Of a DNA stretch of 64,000 bases, positions 63,421 through 64,000 are shown one piece after another. Under the pieces are notes generated by a model. That model ran no database searches and was not told the DNA's origin. It was given only the letters and a program-made list of their open reading frames with translations. Both the position numbers and the translations under genes were made by a program. This stretch comes from Rhizobium tumorigenes (GTDB lineage Bacteria; Pseudomonadota; Alphaproteobacteria; Rhizobiales; Rhizobiaceae). Position 1 is the stretch's first letter. Every line of letters begins with the position of its first letter. The stretch covers positions 3,587,501 to 3,651,500 of the forward strand of contig NZ_CP117255.1 of NCBI RefSeq assembly GCF_003240565.2, given 5' to 3'.

Positions 63421-64000
63421 ATGCGCCGTGCACTTTTATTCGTGCTCCTGCCGCTGCTGGTCGTCGCTGCGGTAGTCTTCGTATTTCGCGGCCGGCTGTT
63501 TGCGGCCGACGGACCGTCTTTCATCGCGGCAGCCGTCACGCGCGGCGATGTCGAGGAGACAGTTCTCGCCTCTGGCACCTTCAAGCCGGCTCAGATGGTA
63601 GCCGTCGGCGCGCAGGTTTCCGGCCGCATCACCGCCCTCAACGTCAAGCTTGGTGATACGGTCCAGAAAGGTGCGCTGGTTGCCGAGATCGATTCCGTCA
63701 CCCAGAGAAACGAACTTCGCACGGCGCAGGCCTCCCTTGCCAACGTCAAGGCGCAGCGCGACGAGAGCGAAGCTGATCTCGAAAACGCCGAGATAACCCT
63801 TGCGCGCCAGCAAGCGATATTTGCCAAGCAGGCCGGTCCTAAGTCGGACCTCGACAGCGCCGTAGCAACCGTCAAGAAAACGACCGCCGAGATCGCAGCT
63901 CTCGATGCCCAGATAACCTCTGCCCAAGTCGCCGTCGAGACAGCAGAGGCCAACCTTGCCTATACCCATATCACCGCGCCGATGGATGGCACCGTTCTGG
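63421..64000 (+). CDS. RND/MacA-type efflux periplasmic adaptor (N-terminal part; 3' end beyond window)
   Basis: The visible 193 residues contain an N-terminal membrane anchor or signal (residues 4-22, LLFVLLPLLVVAAVVFVF), a lipoyl-like half (PAQMVAVGAQVSGRITALNV), and then a long helical hairpin (about 95-175) rich in Glu, Ala and Gln. The second lipoyl half begins in AYTHITAPMDGTVL. This plan fits MacA-like adaptors that join an ABC or RND pump to an outer-membrane channel. Presumably the pump gene follows outside the window. ATG 63421 is the start of the hydrophobic segment. Confidence 0.9.
   Translation, partial: MRRALLFVLLPLLVVAAVVFVFRGRLFAADGPSFIAAAVTRGDVEETVLASGTFKPAQMVAVGAQVSGRITALNVKLGDTVQKGALVAEIDSVTQRNELRTAQASLANVKAQRDESEADLENAEITLARQQAIFAKQAGPKSDLDSAVATVKKTTAEIAALDAQITSAQVAVETAEANLAYTHITAPMDGTVL

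Overview
The window reads as a chromosomal or chromid segment of an alphaproteobacterium of the Rhizobiales, most likely the Rhizobium/Agrobacterium group. The grounds are the high-GC codon use, the alphaproteobacterial cellulose operon with bcsN, a six-helix CyaC-like adenylate cyclase, two Ku genes, DUF982, DUF2934 and DUF3095 proteins, and four sites resembling the alphaproteobacterial general-stress (EcfG/RpoE2) promoter. I see no rRNA, tRNA, CRISPR array, transposase or phage gene. The window is densely packed with genes, many joined by 4-base start/stop overlaps.

Layout. 1-8.3 kb: a sugar-acid catabolic module, with a ribose-type sugar ABC transporter (ATPase cut by the window edge, plus its binding protein), an aldose 1-dehydrogenase-like aldo/keto reductase and an altronate dehydratase-like enzyme on the minus strand. 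Divergent from these are a GntR regulator with two winged helices, a short UxaB-like oxidoreductase and an orphan PhnD-like protein. 8.3-17.3 kb: the cellulose operon bcsN-bcsA-bcsB-bcsZ-TPR protein. 17.6-21.4 kb: an FAH-family enzyme and treY. 21.6-28.6 kb: a minus-strand series of three glycosyltransferases, a 905-residue ABC-exporter-like protein whose nucleotide-binding motifs are all destroyed, and a stand-alone cNMP-binding domain. This is the best candidate in the window for an undescribed system. 28.7-34.7 kb: a peptide/oligosaccharide-type ABC transporter with a fused double ATPase. 34.8-40.7 kb: a signalling group with a class III cyclase, a DUF3095 protein that looks like a divergent cyclase, two methyltransferases, and a membrane 2Fe-2S adenylate cyclase.

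41-43.7 kb: a GT4 glycosyltransferase, a polysaccharide deacetylase and an MBL hydrolase. 44-46.2 kb: glgX behind a strong stress-type promoter. 46.2-50.4 kb: a DNA-repair island with topoisomerase IB, a small protein, ku, and a convergent DUF2934-GST-ku transcription unit; a stress-type promoter faces inward from each side. 50.7-53.1 kb: a cardiolipin synthase-like protein and an endonuclease/exonuclease/phosphatase protein, a pair like E. coli clsB-ybhP. 53.1-56.9 kb: the sulfate transporter sbp-cysT-cysW-cysA. 57.1-61.6 kb: a surface-glycan group (UDP-sugar dehydrogenase, epimerase/reductase, small phosphoglycosyl transferase, O-antigen ligase/polymerase). 61.8-64 kb: an orphan cheW, a cold-shock gene with clear promoter and terminator, a DUF982 protein, and the start of a MacA-like efflux adaptor.

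Themes: cell-envelope glycans (cellulose, a heteropolysaccharide, glycogen/trehalose), cAMP signalling (two cyclases, one cyclase-like protein, one cNMP-binding protein) and stress-induced repair. All assignments come from reading the translated sequence; no database search was run.
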